DNA of 39,271 nt from Opitutia bacterium (GCA_003153035.1 PMBT01000109.1:22042-61312), one strand, 5' to 3'; positions 1 through 11,489 are shown, counted from the first letter of the stretch. The notes: a model not told the origin generated them from the sequence alone. A program made the numbers and translations.

Positions 1-26
1 GAGTTCGAGTCTCACCGGCCCGACCA
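1..26 (+). tRNA. 3' end of a tRNA (truncated by window edge)
   Basis: The first bases read as the end of a tRNA: a T-loop TTCGAGT at 4-10 flanked by GAG and CTCAC, a seven-base acceptor strand CGGCCCG at 16-22, discriminator A at 23 and an encoded CCA at 24-26. The acceptor implies a tRNA beginning CGGGCCG with a C1-G72 pair, which in bacteria is most typical of tRNA-Pro, but the anticodon lies outside the window so identity is open. Confidence 0.7.
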
Positions 27-448
27 TTTCTCTGACAGGCAATTAGTTGGACTACTTCTTGCCTCGCAGTTATGGCGAAAGTCATAACAAGTCCCCAATT
101 CTCTTAGGGTTTCCGCCATTGTGCGGAAGCCTCGAAATGCGGGATTTCCGCAGTTGAAAGCCGAGCCGCGGGGCATTTGCCCGCCGTTCAAAGCAGCTAT
201 TTCCACCCCATAGCCGCCCGCCCGAGATCGGCCCACCTGGGGCGAGGGCCAAAGTGCGCGGACGGCAGCACGCCTCGACCTCAAAGACAGCCCATGAGGT
301 GAAGCAGGAGGCATCCGAGAATTAGCCCGATTACGATACCGGGACGGGGCGATTTCGACTCGCCTCGGTCAGATGTTTTCGGACTACTGGTGGCGGCGGG
401 TTTCGGTCTCCCGTTCCTCCCAGCTTCCGTCGCGGGCCCATTTTCCCC
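27..448. other. Gene-free stretch between tRNA and hydrolase
   Basis: About 420 bases follow the tRNA without a convincing gene; the open frames here are GC-rich shadows with no recognisable protein. Positions 69-88 form a small hairpin (arms GTTATG and CATAAC, loop of eight), not followed by a T-run. A weaker hairpin (GGCGA/TCGCC) lies near 353-370. No integrase or attachment-site duplication is visible next to the tRNA. Confidence 0.5.
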
Positions 449-1570
449 ATGAGAGTAATTCAAATCCTGATCTGGTTCCTGTGGGCCGGCGCCTTGGTGT
501 GCGCCGCAGAAACGCCCTCGCGCAGACTTCCCCGGAGCACTCCGGAGGCGCAGGGCATCTCCTCCGCCGCGATCCTCGAATTCATCGAGTCGGCGGAGGC
601 GAAGATCAACGCGCTGCACAGCTTCATGCTCGTGCGGCACGGCCAGGTCGTGGCCGAAGGATGGTGGGCGCCGCACGCTGCCGGGGAAGAGCATGTCCTG
701 GCCTCGCTCAGCAAGAGCTTCACTTCGACGGCCGTCGGACTTGCGGTGGCCGAGGGAAGACTGAGCATTGACGATCCGGTCCTGCGCTTTTTTCCTGCCG
801 AGGCGCCGGCGGCGCCCAGCGTGGACTTGCAGGCGATGCGGGTGCGCGACCTGCTGACGATGGCCACGGGCCACCGCAAGGAGGACATTAGTTCGTTCCC
901 CTTTAAGTCATTTCCGCTCCTGCCACAGCGGAACCTGGTCAAGGCGTTCTTTGAAATGCCGATCGTGCACAAACCCGGCATGCAATTCCTCTATGACACG
1001 CCGGGAAGCTACATGCTGTCCGCCATTGTCCAGAAGGTCACGGGACAGACGGTGCGGGACTACCTGCGGCCGCGCTTGTTCGAGCCCCTGGGGATGGGCA
1101 ACCCGACCTGGGAGACGAGCGCGCAGGGAGTTTCATTCGGCGGGTTCGGGCTGAGCCTCCGCACCGAGGACCTCGCCTGTTTCGGGCAGCTCTATCTGCA
1201 GAAGGGCGAGTGGAAAGGGCGGCAGCTCGTGCCGGCAACGTGGGTGGAGGCGGCGACTTCACGGCAGATCGCCAACGGGGTCGAGGGCACGAGCGATTGG
1301 AACGAGGGTTACGGCTATCAATTCTGGCGCTGCCGGCACGGCTTCTATCGCGGCGACGGCGCCCGCGGGCAGTTCTGCATCGTCATGCCCCAGTACGATG
1401 CGGTCATGGCAATCACGAGTGACACCGATGACATGGCCGCGGTAATGAACCTCGTGTGGGACGTCATCGTGCCCGCCTTCCAGGACGCGCCACTGCCCGC
1501 CAATCCCGTCGCGTTCGAAAAACTCGGCGCGAAGAGCGCCAGTCTGGACCTGCGCCACCGCTCCCCGTGA
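449..1570 (+). CDS. Secreted serine hydrolase, class C beta-lactamase fold
   Basis: The 373-residue protein starts with a hydrophobic export signal (about residues 1-20, ending ALVCAA), so it should act in the periplasm or at the outer membrane. The catalytic SxxK is seen as S86-L-S-K89 in ASLSKSFTS. The second motif, usually YxN, appears as Y182-D-T in YDTPGSYMLSAIVQKVTG, so the Asn is replaced, and a GARGQ segment near residue 310 takes the place of the KTG-type motif. This pattern suits the broad beta-lactamase-related family (esterases, D-aminopeptidases, 6-aminohexanoate-dimer hydrolase types) more than a true antibiotic-degrading enzyme. Substrate cannot be told. It is convergent with the sugar transferase gene, with only 21 bases between the two stops. 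Confidence 0.85.
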   Translation: MRVIQILIWFLWAGALVCAAETPSRRLPRSTPEAQGISSAAILEFIESAEAKINALHSFMLVRHGQVVAEGWWAPHAAGEEHVLASLSKSFTSTAVGLAVAEGRLSIDDPVLRFFPAEAPAAPSVDLQAMRVRDLLTMATGHRKEDISSFPFKSFPLLPQRNLVKAFFEMPIVHKPGMQFLYDTPGSYMLSAIVQKVTGQTVRDYLRPRLFEPLGMGNPTWETSAQGVSFGGFGLSLRTEDLACFGQLYLQKGEWKGRQLVPATWVEAATSRQIANGVEGTSDWNEGYGYQFWRCRHGFYRGDGARGQFCIVMPQYDAVMAITSDTDDMAAVMNLVWDVIVPAFQDAPLPANPVAFEKLGAKSASLDLRHRSP

Positions 1571-1591
1571 CGAACCGGGCGGGCGCTCAGG

Positions 1592-2314
1592 TCAGGTTTC
1601 GACGGCAATCCCTCGGACAGGCGCTGCACCGGGCTTCCCTTTGCTGCGCGTGTCGAGGAGTTGAACCAGCAGAGCCGGGAAAGTCCTAAGCATGATCCGC
1701 AAGTCCAATAAGAGTGATTTATTCTGGGCGTACTGGATATCCAGGCGGATCATCTCGTCGAAGGTGGTCCGGTTCTTTCCAGAGACCTGCCAGAGGCCGG
1801 TTAATCCAGGCAACGCATCGAAACGGCCGCGCTGCCGGGCGGTGTATTTCTCATACTCGTAGGACATACAGGGGCGAGGTCCAACCAGACTCATCTCGCC
1901 GCGCAGGACGTTGACGATCTGGGGCAGTTCGTCCAAGCCTGAGGCGCGAATCAACCGGCCGCCGGGAATCAGCCGCGCGTCCCCGCGGGCGTCCATCTTG
2001 ACCATCGGTGCGTTCGACTGGATCAGATGATCGCAATGGGTCTGGTGGATGCGGCGGTCAGCCCCGACATGCATGGTGCGAAACTTGTAGCACTGGAAGC
2101 GCCGGCCCTGGAACCCGACGCGTTCCTGACGGAAGAACACCGGCCCGGGCGAGGTGAACTTCATCACGATGGCGGTTAACACGGTGAACAGCGCGAGCAC
2201 TGGCAGCGCCGCCAGGCTGCAGGTGATGTCCACGGCCCGTTTCCAGACTGGCATCTCGACAGACGTTTGGACGGACGGTTCTTTATTCAAAAGTCTGCCG
2301 AAATCGAAGTGCAT
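1592..2314 (-). CDS. Priming sugar transferase (WcaJ/ExoY/RfbP family)
   Basis: Membrane enzyme that transfers a sugar-1-phosphate from a nucleotide sugar to undecaprenyl phosphate, the first step of exopolysaccharide or O-antigen repeat synthesis. One hydrophobic segment follows KRAVDITCSLAALPV. The family blocks are all present: SPGPVFFRQERVG, FQCYKFRTMHVGAD, ASGLDELPQIVNVLRGEMSLVGPRP, and a C-terminal PGLTGLWQVSGKNR. The product is short (240 residues from ATG at 2314), so it has only the catalytic core and lacks the long multi-spanning N-terminus of WbaP types. An in-frame TTG at 2377 would add 21 residues, but that part has no family similarity and would overlap the promoter region. The glycosyltransferase locus from 6.5 kb is a plausible user of its product. 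Confidence 0.9.
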   Translation of the reverse strand: MHFDFGRLLNKEPSVQTSVEMPVWKRAVDITCSLAALPVLALFTVLTAIVMKFTSPGPVFFRQERVGFQGRRFQCYKFRTMHVGADRRIHQTHCDHLIQSNAPMVKMDARGDARLIPGGRLIRASGLDELPQIVNVLRGEMSLVGPRPCMSYEYEKYTARQRGRFDALPGLTGLWQVSGKNRTTFDEMIRLDIQYAQNKSLLLDLRIMLRTFPALLVQLLDTRSKGKPGAAPVRGIAVET

Positions 2315-2370
2315 GAGCAGTGAAAGGGGACGCTGGGCGGTACACGGTGTGCCGCGATCGAGGGACAGTG

Positions 2371-2399
2371 TCGTCAAATCGAGAGTAAGGCAATATAAT
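2371..2399 (+). promoter_or_regulatory. Candidate promoter for the VanZ-ligA pair
   Basis: A perfect TATAAT lies at 2394-2399 in an unusually AT-rich patch (about 2385-2425) of an otherwise GC-rich region. TCGTCA at 2371-2376 is 17 bases upstream and matches four of six positions of a sigma-70 -35 box. This would give a leader of about 210 bases before the VanZ-like gene. The same AT-rich patch could also hold the divergent promoter of the sugar transferase. Confidence 0.45.
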
Positions 2400-2614
2400 G
2401 GTAGATATTATTAGAAGTTATGATAGATGGTGTGGCCCTTCCGATTCAACCCAGGCCTGGCAGAGGATAATCGATTCCGGAACTCGATCGCTCCTCAGCT
2501 GACTGGCGCGTTCGCAACCGAGGAAGCCGACTGCGGTCCTTGCGGGCGGCCTGGCCAACTGAGGCAATCATCACGGTTGGATTTTTCCGGAGGATTTGAG
2601 ATGGTGGGCTGGAG

Positions 2615-5130
<2,516 letters not shown>

Positions 5131-5390
5131 CCGGGCGCGGTGGGTCTGATCCCTCGAAGCTCGCTTCGGCCTGGTCGGGAAGTGGCACGGGTCTCCTGAC
5201 CCGTGGGGAACAGTGACACGGGTCGGGAGACCCGTGCCACGGAACTGACCGATGGATGAGGCGGGACTTGAGGTGTCTTGATCAAATGCCTTGGGGCTTT
5301 TCCCGAGGATCTTCATTTTCTCCGTTACCTCCTGTAGAATGGTTTGATTGTGGTTCCGCCGCGTCAGGAGAAACCCGGCCTGAGAATGTC
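5131..5390. other. Convergent gap with repeat
   Basis: 260 bases separate the stops of ligA and the metallophosphoesterase. Besides the paired palindrome at 5182-5240 there is a small hairpin CGAAG/CTTCG at about 5155-5168. No gene is supported here. Confidence 0.6.
5182..5240. repeat. Paired 24-nt palindromic repeat, copy 1
   Basis: Two 24-nt units, at 5182-5205 and 5217-5240, face each other across an 11-base spacer. They are inverted copies of one another with a single difference. Each unit is also a short hairpin by itself (CACGGGTC paired with GACCCGTG). Lying between two convergent genes, it probably ends transcription from both sides even though no T-run is present. The same paired element recurs at 38892-38949. 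Confidence 0.85.
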
Positions 5391-6365
5391 CTACGTGCCC
5401 GCAACGGACGCCGTACCGTGCACCAGCTCCATGCTGACCGCCCGGCGAAAACCCGTGACCGTGAGGCTCAGATCCGGACGCACGTCGACCACAGCGTAGG
5501 CATTGTTATCCGGTCCCGAGTCCTCGATGATCGCCTTGAGGGTGTAGTAATGGATTCCGTTGATGAGGGAATAGGCGCCCTTGTGATCGTGGCCCTGGAA
5601 TACCGCCAGCACCTTGCCGGCGCCTTCGAGCGCGGCGCGCACTTCCGCCCGGTTGACGACTTGAACGTGTCCGTCGCCGTCGAGGCGCTGGTGCCCGAGA
5701 ATGATGATCGGTTCGGTCGCGGCCTTCAGCTCGGCGCGCAGCCAGTCGAGCTGTGGCGCCGGCAGGTAGATTTCGCGCCAGTCGAAGTTGCCGTGATCGT
5801 AATCCCGGCCGTCCTTGGTGAAATTCGTGTCGATCGTGATAAAGCGGACGCCGCCGTGGCTGAAGGCGTAATGGCTGCGGCCGGCGGGGATGCCCGTATT
5901 GGTGATGCGCGCGAGCACCTGGGCCTTGGACAGGTTGTCCATGTCGTGATTGCCCAGCACGTGGTAGGTCGGTCCGCCGAAGCGCTGGAATTCGTATTCG
6001 ATGGCGACGAGATGGGACAGCGTCCGGGTGTCGGGTTCGTTCAGCGCCATGTCCTTGATGTCGCCCAGCTCTCCCAGGAATTCCACCCGCGCGGCCCGCA
6101 GCCGGTCGACGGCCTCGCGCATTTTGCCAAGGGATTCGCGATAATAACGGGTGCCTCGCGGCTCGGCGTCGGCATAGTGCGGATCGGCCAGGAGGCCGAA
6201 ACGGCAGCCGGCGCGGAGCGGCTCAGCCGCCGCGGTCAGCCGGCGGCTGCCGAGCATCAGGCCAAACAGCGAGGCGGCCGATGCCTTGAGAAAATCGCGG
6301 CGATCGACGCGCCAACCGCCGATCGCCCGTTCGATCTGGTTGAGTCTGCGTCCGGTCGAGGGCAT
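5391..6365 (-). CDS. Tat-exported metallophosphoesterase
   Basis: Calcineurin-like phosphoesterase, probably a periplasmic phosphatase or phosphodiesterase. A twin-arginine signal is clear: DRRDFLKASAASLFGLMLG (about residues 21-39 from the ATG at 6365). The metal-binding blocks follow in order: DPH (D61, H63), GELGDI, GNHD, GHQR, and a C-terminal QGHDHKG. A TTG at 6383 would lengthen it by six residues; ATG is preferred. Its start and the first ATG of the divergent glycosyltransferase frame share the same CATG at 6363-6366, which supports a later start for that neighbour. Substrate is unknown. Confidence 0.85.
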   Translation of the reverse strand: MPSTGRRLNQIERAIGGWRVDRRDFLKASAASLFGLMLGSRRLTAAAEPLRAGCRFGLLADPHYADAEPRGTRYYRESLGKMREAVDRLRAARVEFLGELGDIKDMALNEPDTRTLSHLVAIEYEFQRFGGPTYHVLGNHDMDNLSKAQVLARITNTGIPAGRSHYAFSHGGVRFITIDTNFTKDGRDYDHGNFDWREIYLPAPQLDWLRAELKAATEPIIILGHQRLDGDGHVQVVNRAEVRAALEGAGKVLAVFQGHDHKGAYSLINGIHYYTLKAIIEDSGPDNNAYAVVDVRPDLSLTVTGFRRAVSMELVHGTASVAGT

Positions 6366-6477
6366 GAGATTCTTGGGGGACAAGCGGCATTATCGCCCAT
6401 CGGGGCGGCACGGCAAGCCGTCGCCGGCGCCCATCGCAGGATTGCGCGACGCCGGGCGGCCTGCATGCTCGGACGGA

Positions 6478-7737
6478 TTGGCTGAGCCACCGATTACAGC
6501 GGCGTATCTGTTCACGACCTTTCCGAAGACGTCCGAGGCGTTCCTGCAGCGCGACGTCGCGGCGATGCAGGCGCGCGGAGTCAAACTGCGGCTCTATTCG
6601 CTCTGGGGCGGCGGCGGCGAGTTCAACGGTCTGCCGGTCCGGTCCCTGCCGCGCTGGTGGTTCTTCGTGGCGCTGCTCTGGTGGATCCCCGTTGAATCGG
6701 CGCGCTACCCTGCGATGCTCTGGGAGCTCATCGTGAACACCTGCCGCCGGCGGGCGCCCTCGGCGCTCAATTTCTGGGAGAACATGCTCGGCGCCGGATT
6801 CACCGCCTGTTTTGTCCACGAGTTCCGCCGCGATCCGCCCGACCTGGTGTACGCGGCCTGGACCGGCGCGCCGGCCACGGCGGCCTGGCTCATGTGGCGG
6901 CTGACCGGCATCCCGTATGCCACCGGTGCGCATGCCTACGATCTGTACGAGCACGGCGGCGACTGGTGGCTGATGGAAAAGGTGGCGCTGGCGCGCTTCG
7001 TGCACACGTCGACTGAGATGGGGCGCCGTACGCTGCTGGAACACGGCGCCGACCCAGCCCGGGTGGCGGTCATCCGGCGCGGACTCGAGGTCTTTCCCGA
7101 ACTGAAGCCGCTGCGTCCGGACCGCCGCCCGCTGCGGCTGATATGCGTGGCGCGACTGGTGCCAAAGAAAGGGCTGCGGGCGCAACTCCAGATCTACGCA
7201 GCAGTGCGCCACGCTGGATTGGACTTTGCCGCGCGGATCGTCGGTTCGGGCGAACTGCGCGAGGAACTTGAGCGCGAAACCGCCGCGCTCGGGTTGGCGC
7301 CGCTGGTGACGTTCACCGGCGAGGTGGCGACGGCCGCGGTGTGGGAGCACCTGCGGTGGGCCGACGTGCTGCTGCACACCGGCGTGGTGACGCCGACCGG
7401 CGACCGCGACGGCCTGCCCAACGTAATCCCGGAGGCGATGGCCGCCGGCACCATCGTGCTGACCTCCTTCGCGGCGGCCACGACTGAGGCGATCCAGTCC
7501 GAGGCGACGGGCCTGGTCGCCGACGTAACCCGACCGGCGGAATGGGCCGCGGCCTTGCGGCGCCTGGCAGACGATGATGCGCTAGCGGAGCGGCTGCGGG
7601 TGGCGGCGAGGATCTGGGTCGAGGAAAATTACGACGCGCGCCGGAATGCGGAGCGGCTGCACGCCTGGTTTGCGCAGGCGGCCGCGGAAGGCCGCGTCCA
7701 ATCCCGCGAGAGTCCGCCTGCGGGAACCCGCTCATGA
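6478..7737 (+). CDS. GT4-family glycosyltransferase (WcaL-like)
   Basis: Retaining GT-B glycosyltransferase using a nucleotide sugar at the inner face of the membrane. The recognisable protein begins with ITAAYLFTTFPKTSEAFLQRD, typical of colanic-acid-type WcaL enzymes. The C-terminal half has RLICVARLVPKKGL, VGSGELREELE, and the donor-binding EX7E region DGLPNVIPEAMAAGT. The frame is open back to 6286 but only antisense to the phosphoesterase gene; the residues before about 6478 look random. A TTG at 6478 gives 419 residues, the usual family length, and is chosen here. ATG at 6364 would give 457 residues. Its stop overlaps the next glycosyltransferase start by four bases (ATGA), so they form an operon. 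Confidence 0.85.
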   Translation: MAEPPITAAYLFTTFPKTSEAFLQRDVAAMQARGVKLRLYSLWGGGGEFNGLPVRSLPRWWFFVALLWWIPVESARYPAMLWELIVNTCRRRAPSALNFWENMLGAGFTACFVHEFRRDPPDLVYAAWTGAPATAAWLMWRLTGIPYATGAHAYDLYEHGGDWWLMEKVALARFVHTSTEMGRRTLLEHGADPARVAVIRRGLEVFPELKPLRPDRRPLRLICVARLVPKKGLRAQLQIYAAVRHAGLDFAARIVGSGELREELERETAALGLAPLVTFTGEVATAAVWEHLRWADVLLHTGVVTPTGDRDGLPNVIPEAMAAGTIVLTSFAAATTEAIQSEATGLVADVTRPAEWAAALRRLADDDALAERLRVAARIWVEENYDARRNAERLHAWFAQAAAEGRVQSRESPPAGTRS

Positions 7738-8780
7738 TTTACCTCGATGTCACCAAATCCGGTGCGGCACGGCATCAATCCGGATTGATGCGGCTGAACG
7801 CGCGGCTGCGCGATGAGCTCGGGGCCGCGGCGACCCCGGTGATCTGGGTCGGCGGCAAGGATGGGTGGTTGCAGAGCGGCCACCGGGCGCCGGTGAGGTT
7901 TCTGCCGTCTGACTGGCTTTTAACCGCCGAGCTCTTCAGCGAACCGGAGCGGCCGGGTTTCTGGGACTTCCTGCGCGCGCGGCCGTGCCGGCTGGGCGCG
8001 ATGTTCGCCGACGCGATTCCGCTGCGGCATCCACAGATCACATGGCCGCAAAGTGTGGCACGGCATCCGGAGTACCTGAAGATGCTGGCGGCGTTCGATC
8101 GCGTCTGGGCGATCTCCGAGGCGAGCCGCCGCGATCTTGCGGCGTTCTGGCGCTGGCAGGGCGGGACGGTGCGGGCCATGGCGGGGGCCATCGAGCTTGG
8201 CGCGGATTTCGACCGTCAGCCACGGGTGACAGCGCCGTCCCTGCCGGCAGCCCCGCAGCTGCTGTGTGTTGGCATCCTGGAGCCGCGGAAGAACCAGTTG
8301 TTCCTGCTCGACGTGTGCGAGGCGCTGTGGGCGTCCGGCGGCGATTTCGAGCTTCACCTCGTTGGCCGGGTGAATCCCCATTTTGGCCGACCGATCGCCG
8401 AGCGGTTCAAGGCTTTGCGGAGGACCCAGCCGCGGTTACACCATCACGAGGCTGCGTCCGACGCGCTCATGAGCCGGTTGTTCGCGGCGGCGCGGGCCAC
8501 GGCGTTTCCCACCATCGCGGAGGGCTGTGGCCTGCCGGTGCTGGAGTCGCTGTGGAAGGGGCGGCCATGCGTGTGCAGCGACCTGCCGGTCCTGCGGGAA
8601 ATTGCCGGGGGCGGCGGATGCCGATTGGTGGCGCTCAACGACGCGGGTGCCTGGGCGACTGCGCTGCGCGCCGTGCTCACGGATGACTCGGAGTGGCACC
8701 GGCTGGCAGGGGAGGCGGCGGCCCGGAGGTTACCCGTTTGGGCGGACACGGCGCGGGCGCTGCTCGCAGGCCTAGTTTAG
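7734..8780 (+). CDS. GT4-family glycosyltransferase (mannosyltransferase-like)
   Basis: A 348-residue GT-B glycosyltransferase. The acceptor-side half holds FADAIPLRHP and RVWAISEASRRDL; the donor half holds LLCVGILEPRKNQ, HLVGRVNP and the EX7E box AEGCGLPVLESLWKG. It is clearly paralogous to the product of 11490-12695, with the same blocks in the same order (VGxxExRKN, EGxGLPVLES, GGGC), though that gene lies in the opposite operon. WbdA/WbpZ-like mannosyltransferases share this pattern, but donor and acceptor cannot be assigned. Translationally coupled to the upstream glycosyltransferase; the next gene is convergent. Confidence 0.88.
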   Translation: MIYLDVTKSGAARHQSGLMRLNARLRDELGAAATPVIWVGGKDGWLQSGHRAPVRFLPSDWLLTAELFSEPERPGFWDFLRARPCRLGAMFADAIPLRHPQITWPQSVARHPEYLKMLAAFDRVWAISEASRRDLAAFWRWQGGTVRAMAGAIELGADFDRQPRVTAPSLPAAPQLLCVGILEPRKNQLFLLDVCEALWASGGDFELHLVGRVNPHFGRPIAERFKALRRTQPRLHHHEAASDALMSRLFAAARATAFPTIAEGCGLPVLESLWKGRPCVCSDLPVLREIAGGGGCRLVALNDAGAWATALRAVLTDDSEWHRLAGEAAARRLPVWADTARALLAGLV

Positions 8781-8796
8781 GCCAGAAGCATGGATC

Positions 8797-8818
8797 TGTA
8801 GGAAGCGCGCTTCCTACA
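8797..8818. terminator. 22-bp perfect palindrome between convergent genes
   Basis: TGTAGGAAGCG is followed directly by its reverse complement CGCTTCCTACA, a 22-bp perfect palindrome 17 bases after one stop and 85 bases before the convergent MFS stop. Its first 15 bases are identical to 19866-19880, so it belongs to the REP-like family described there. A transcription-ending role is likely from position; there is no strong T-run. The rest of the gap (8819-8902) shows nothing else. Confidence 0.6.
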
Positions 8819-8902
8819 AATGCATGTTTATTGCCCTGGCGATGATGATCTGAAACCGGCAGACGGAGGGGCCTGCCCGTCCTGTTGCTGCAACCGCCTA
8901 GT

Positions 8903-10168
8903 TCAGGTGGAAACCGGTTCCGCGGCGACTGCCCGGGCCGGCTGCGGGCGCCACAGCAAAAGGGCGGTGGCGAAACCGAGGATGCCGAGAACGCCGCAAG
9001 CCGACTCGGTGAGCAGCATGTTCTTTGGACCAAGGAGGATCTCGGCGGCTGCGAGCAAGAGACCCATGTACCAAATCGGCGTGTTCGAGAGCGAAGCGAA
9101 GCCGTTGTATTTGGTGGCGGCATTGCCGGCGCCGATGGCATCGAACACGAAACCAGAGAACGCGGCGTAGCAGAATCCAGTCACAAGAGCGTAGGCTAGG
9201 CTGAAGATCATGTAGGTCGCAGGGTTCGCTGGTGCAACGGCCATGGCGGCGGTCACCGACGCCATGATCGCCCCGTAAACCACATAAGCCGTACGCGCGC
9301 CGAAGAACCTGCACCCGTACCCGCCAATGAGGCAGCCTACCATGGAGATGACACCGGTGAGGAGACCCTGCACGAGCTCCACCTCGTGCGCGCCCACGCC
9401 CCAGAAGGCCGCGACCTCGGCTTGCGTAAGCACACCGGCCGCCGCGCCCGTGCCGACGGGCACAAAACAAAGCACGGCGCACAGCACACCGTCCCGCGAG
9501 CGGATCACCTGCCAGATATCCACGGCAACGGCGCGAATGGCGCCGGCCAGAGAACCGTCTCGCGGTTCCGCCACCACGTCGGGCAGCAGCGGCAGCACCG
9601 CGGCGCAGCCCAGCGTCAAAGCCGCCAGCACCAGCCCGGTCTGCCAGCCCGCCGGCAGGTTGGTCAGAAGCCACAGCCCGGCGCCTCCGCCGAGGCCGAC
9701 TCCGCCGAGATTGCCGGCCTGAAACCAGCCGCTGACACGGCCGCGGTCCGCTGCCGGTGTCAGATGGGCGATCATGGCCTCCACCGCGAAGCCCAGGAAG
9801 GTCGCGGCCACGCTGGTCACCAGGACAATCACGCCCATGGGCCCAAGCGTGGGCGGCCCCAGCGGCACCGCCGCCATCGCGAACATGCCCGCCGCGCACA
9901 GGATGCAGGAGAGCAGATACCAGCGCTTGCGCGTGAGGGTGGTGTCGGCGAGCGGGGCCCAGAAGAACTTCCAGACGTTGGGGAACATTCCGACCGCAAT
10001 GAGCTCCGCGCCCTGGGCGACGGTCAGGCCCTTCCGGGTGGCGAGGAATGCGAGGGCGACGCTCACAAAGCCGAAGGTCGCCCCGAACGGCGCGATCAGC
10101 ACCGTGTAGAGAAACGGGTGCGGGGGATGGCGGGTCGCTGCGGGAGAACCGGGGCCGGGCGGATTCAA
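8903..10168 (-). CDS. MFS permease, AmpG/acetyl-CoA-transporter-like
   Basis: A 421-residue integral membrane protein with about twelve hydrophobic segments. Features typical of the AmpG-like branch are the N-terminal block VGMFPNVWKFFWAPLADTTL and the adjacent TRKRWYLL, equivalent to the MFS loop 2-3 signature, and the second-half LIGGYGCRFFGARTAY. AmpG-type permeases move muropeptides or other amphiphilic sugars. As the last gene of the glycan operon, 28 bases after the oxoamine synthase, it may move a glycolipid, a building block or a breakdown product, but this is only context. The start is TTG at 10168; no ATG precedes the first membrane segment. Confidence 0.8.
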   Translation of the reverse strand: MNPPGPGSPAATRHPPHPFLYTVLIAPFGATFGFVSVALAFLATRKGLTVAQGAELIAVGMFPNVWKFFWAPLADTTLTRKRWYLLSCILCAAGMFAMAAVPLGPPTLGPMGVIVLVTSVAATFLGFAVEAMIAHLTPAADRGRVSGWFQAGNLGGVGLGGGAGLWLLTNLPAGWQTGLVLAALTLGCAAVLPLLPDVVAEPRDGSLAGAIRAVAVDIWQVIRSRDGVLCAVLCFVPVGTGAAAGVLTQAEVAAFWGVGAHEVELVQGLLTGVISMVGCLIGGYGCRFFGARTAYVVYGAIMASVTAAMAVAPANPATYMIFSLAYALVTGFCYAAFSGFVFDAIGAGNAATKYNGFASLSNTPIWYMGLLLAAAEILLGPKNMLLTESACGVLGILGFATALLLWRPQPARAVAAEPVST

Positions 10169-10196
10169 GTGAAGGCGGCTGCGAGTTTCCCCGCTT

Positions 10197-11393
10197 CTAA
10201 AGTTTCTTCACGGCATAGGCCATGGCTTCGGCGACCTTGTCGAGGTCCTCGTCGCTGTGCAGGGCCGACACGGCGGTGCGCACGAGATCCTTGCCGGGCG
10301 GCACGGCGGGGGCAATGGACATGACCGTGAACACCCCCTTTTCGAGCAGGGCCTGCCAGAAGCGATAGACGAGTTCCTTCGAACCGAGCACGATAGGAAT
10401 CGCCGGCGTGTCGCTCTCCCACGTGTCGAGGCCGAGCCCCTTGAGCATGTCCCGGTAGCGGCGCACATTCCGCCAAAGGCGATCGAGGTGCTGGGGTTCG
10501 CTCTGCATGACCTCGAGGGCGGCCGCGGCGCAGGCGGCCTGGCTCGGGCTGATCGCGGCGCTGAAAATCGTCTGCTTCGAATGAAAACGCAGATAATCAA
10601 TAAGGCTGCGCGAACCGGCGACAAAACCTCCCGTGCTGGCCAGCGACTTGGACAGGCTGCCACAAATGATGTCGACCTTGTCGTTGACCCGGAAGTGATC
10701 GACCGTGCCCCGTCCCTGCCGGCCGAGCACACCGAAGCCGTGGGCATCGTCGAGCACAAGGAAGGAGCCGGACTCCTCCGCAATCTCCGCGATCTCAGGC
10801 AGCCGGGCGATGTGGCCTTCCATGGAATAAACGCCCTCCACTACGATAAGTTTCGGCGTGGTGTAGGGGATCGTCTTGACGAAATGGCGCAGGTCCTCGG
10901 GATTATTGTGTGAGAACCGCTCGACGGCCGCCATCGAGAGCCGGATTCCGTCCAGCACAGAGGAGTGGATGTTCTTGTCAGCCAGGATGACGTCGCCCTT
11001 CTGGGCAAAGGCGGCGACGCTCGACATGCACGAGATGTAGCCCGCGACGCTGACGTGACAGGCCTCGCGGCCGAGGAAGGCGGCCAGTTTCTGCTCCAGC
11101 TCGACATGGCAGGCGCGCGAACCGTTGGAGGGGCGGGCTCCGGTGGTGCTCGTACCCCACTGAAGCAGGGCGGCGCGGCCCGCTTCGATCACCTTGGGAT
11201 GGAAGGACAATCCCAGGTAGTCATTGCTCGCCAGCATGATGATGTCGCGGCCGTTCAGGCGGACGTGCGCCCCCTGCTGCGCGTCCATCGCATGATAGAA
11301 CGGTTTGTATTTGAGGAGCATCTTCGTTGCGTAGTCGTCGCAACAACGCTCGAAAATCGCCTTCTTGTTCCGGTTGAGGAGGGTCAGGGCCAT
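10197..11393 (-). CDS. PLP alpha-oxoamine synthase, serine palmitoyltransferase-like
   Basis: Joins an amino acid to an acyl thioester with loss of CO2 (family: BioF, KBL, ALAS, SPT). From the ATG at 11393 it has 398 residues, the family's length; a TTG at 11435 would add 14. Visible blocks: ASNDYLGL, TTGARPSNGSRACHVELEQ, the VLDDAHGFGVLG aspartate/histidine segment, and the PLP lysine in GSLSKSLASTGGF. The lysine block and the C-terminal GVFTVMSIAPAVPPGKDLVRT look closer to serine palmitoyltransferase than to BioF (no biotin genes nearby) or KBL (no threonine dehydrogenase nearby). If right, it would make a sphingoid base, a possible lipid anchor for the glycans built by the neighbouring transferases. 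Exact substrate is not proven. Confidence 0.75.
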   Translation of the reverse strand: MALTLLNRNKKAIFERCCDDYATKMLLKYKPFYHAMDAQQGAHVRLNGRDIIMLASNDYLGLSFHPKVIEAGRAALLQWGTSTTGARPSNGSRACHVELEQKLAAFLGREACHVSVAGYISCMSSVAAFAQKGDVILADKNIHSSVLDGIRLSMAAVERFSHNNPEDLRHFVKTIPYTTPKLIVVEGVYSMEGHIARLPEIAEIAEESGSFLVLDDAHGFGVLGRQGRGTVDHFRVNDKVDIICGSLSKSLASTGGFVAGSRSLIDYLRFHSKQTIFSAAISPSQAACAAAALEVMQSEPQHLDRLWRNVRRYRDMLKGLGLDTWESDTPAIPIVLGSKELVYRFWQALLEKGVFTVMSIAPAVPPGKDLVRTAVSALHSDEDLDKVAEAMAYAVKKL

Positions 11394-11489
11394 GGGTCGG
11401 GTGGGAACGATTGGAGAGCCGGGACGGCATAGCAAACCGAAAGCCCCGCTAGCGTGAGCCCGACTCCGGCGCTCCGCCCCGGTTTTGCG

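Noticed and set aside
1-448. Integration site for a mobile element beside the tRNA end
   Set aside because: No integrase, no direct repeat of the tRNA 3' end elsewhere in the window, and normal housekeeping genes follow.
5256-6485. Long plus-strand open frame (409 codons)
   Set aside because: It is the antisense of the Tat-exported phosphoesterase, whose motifs are complete; the plus frame has no recognisable domain.
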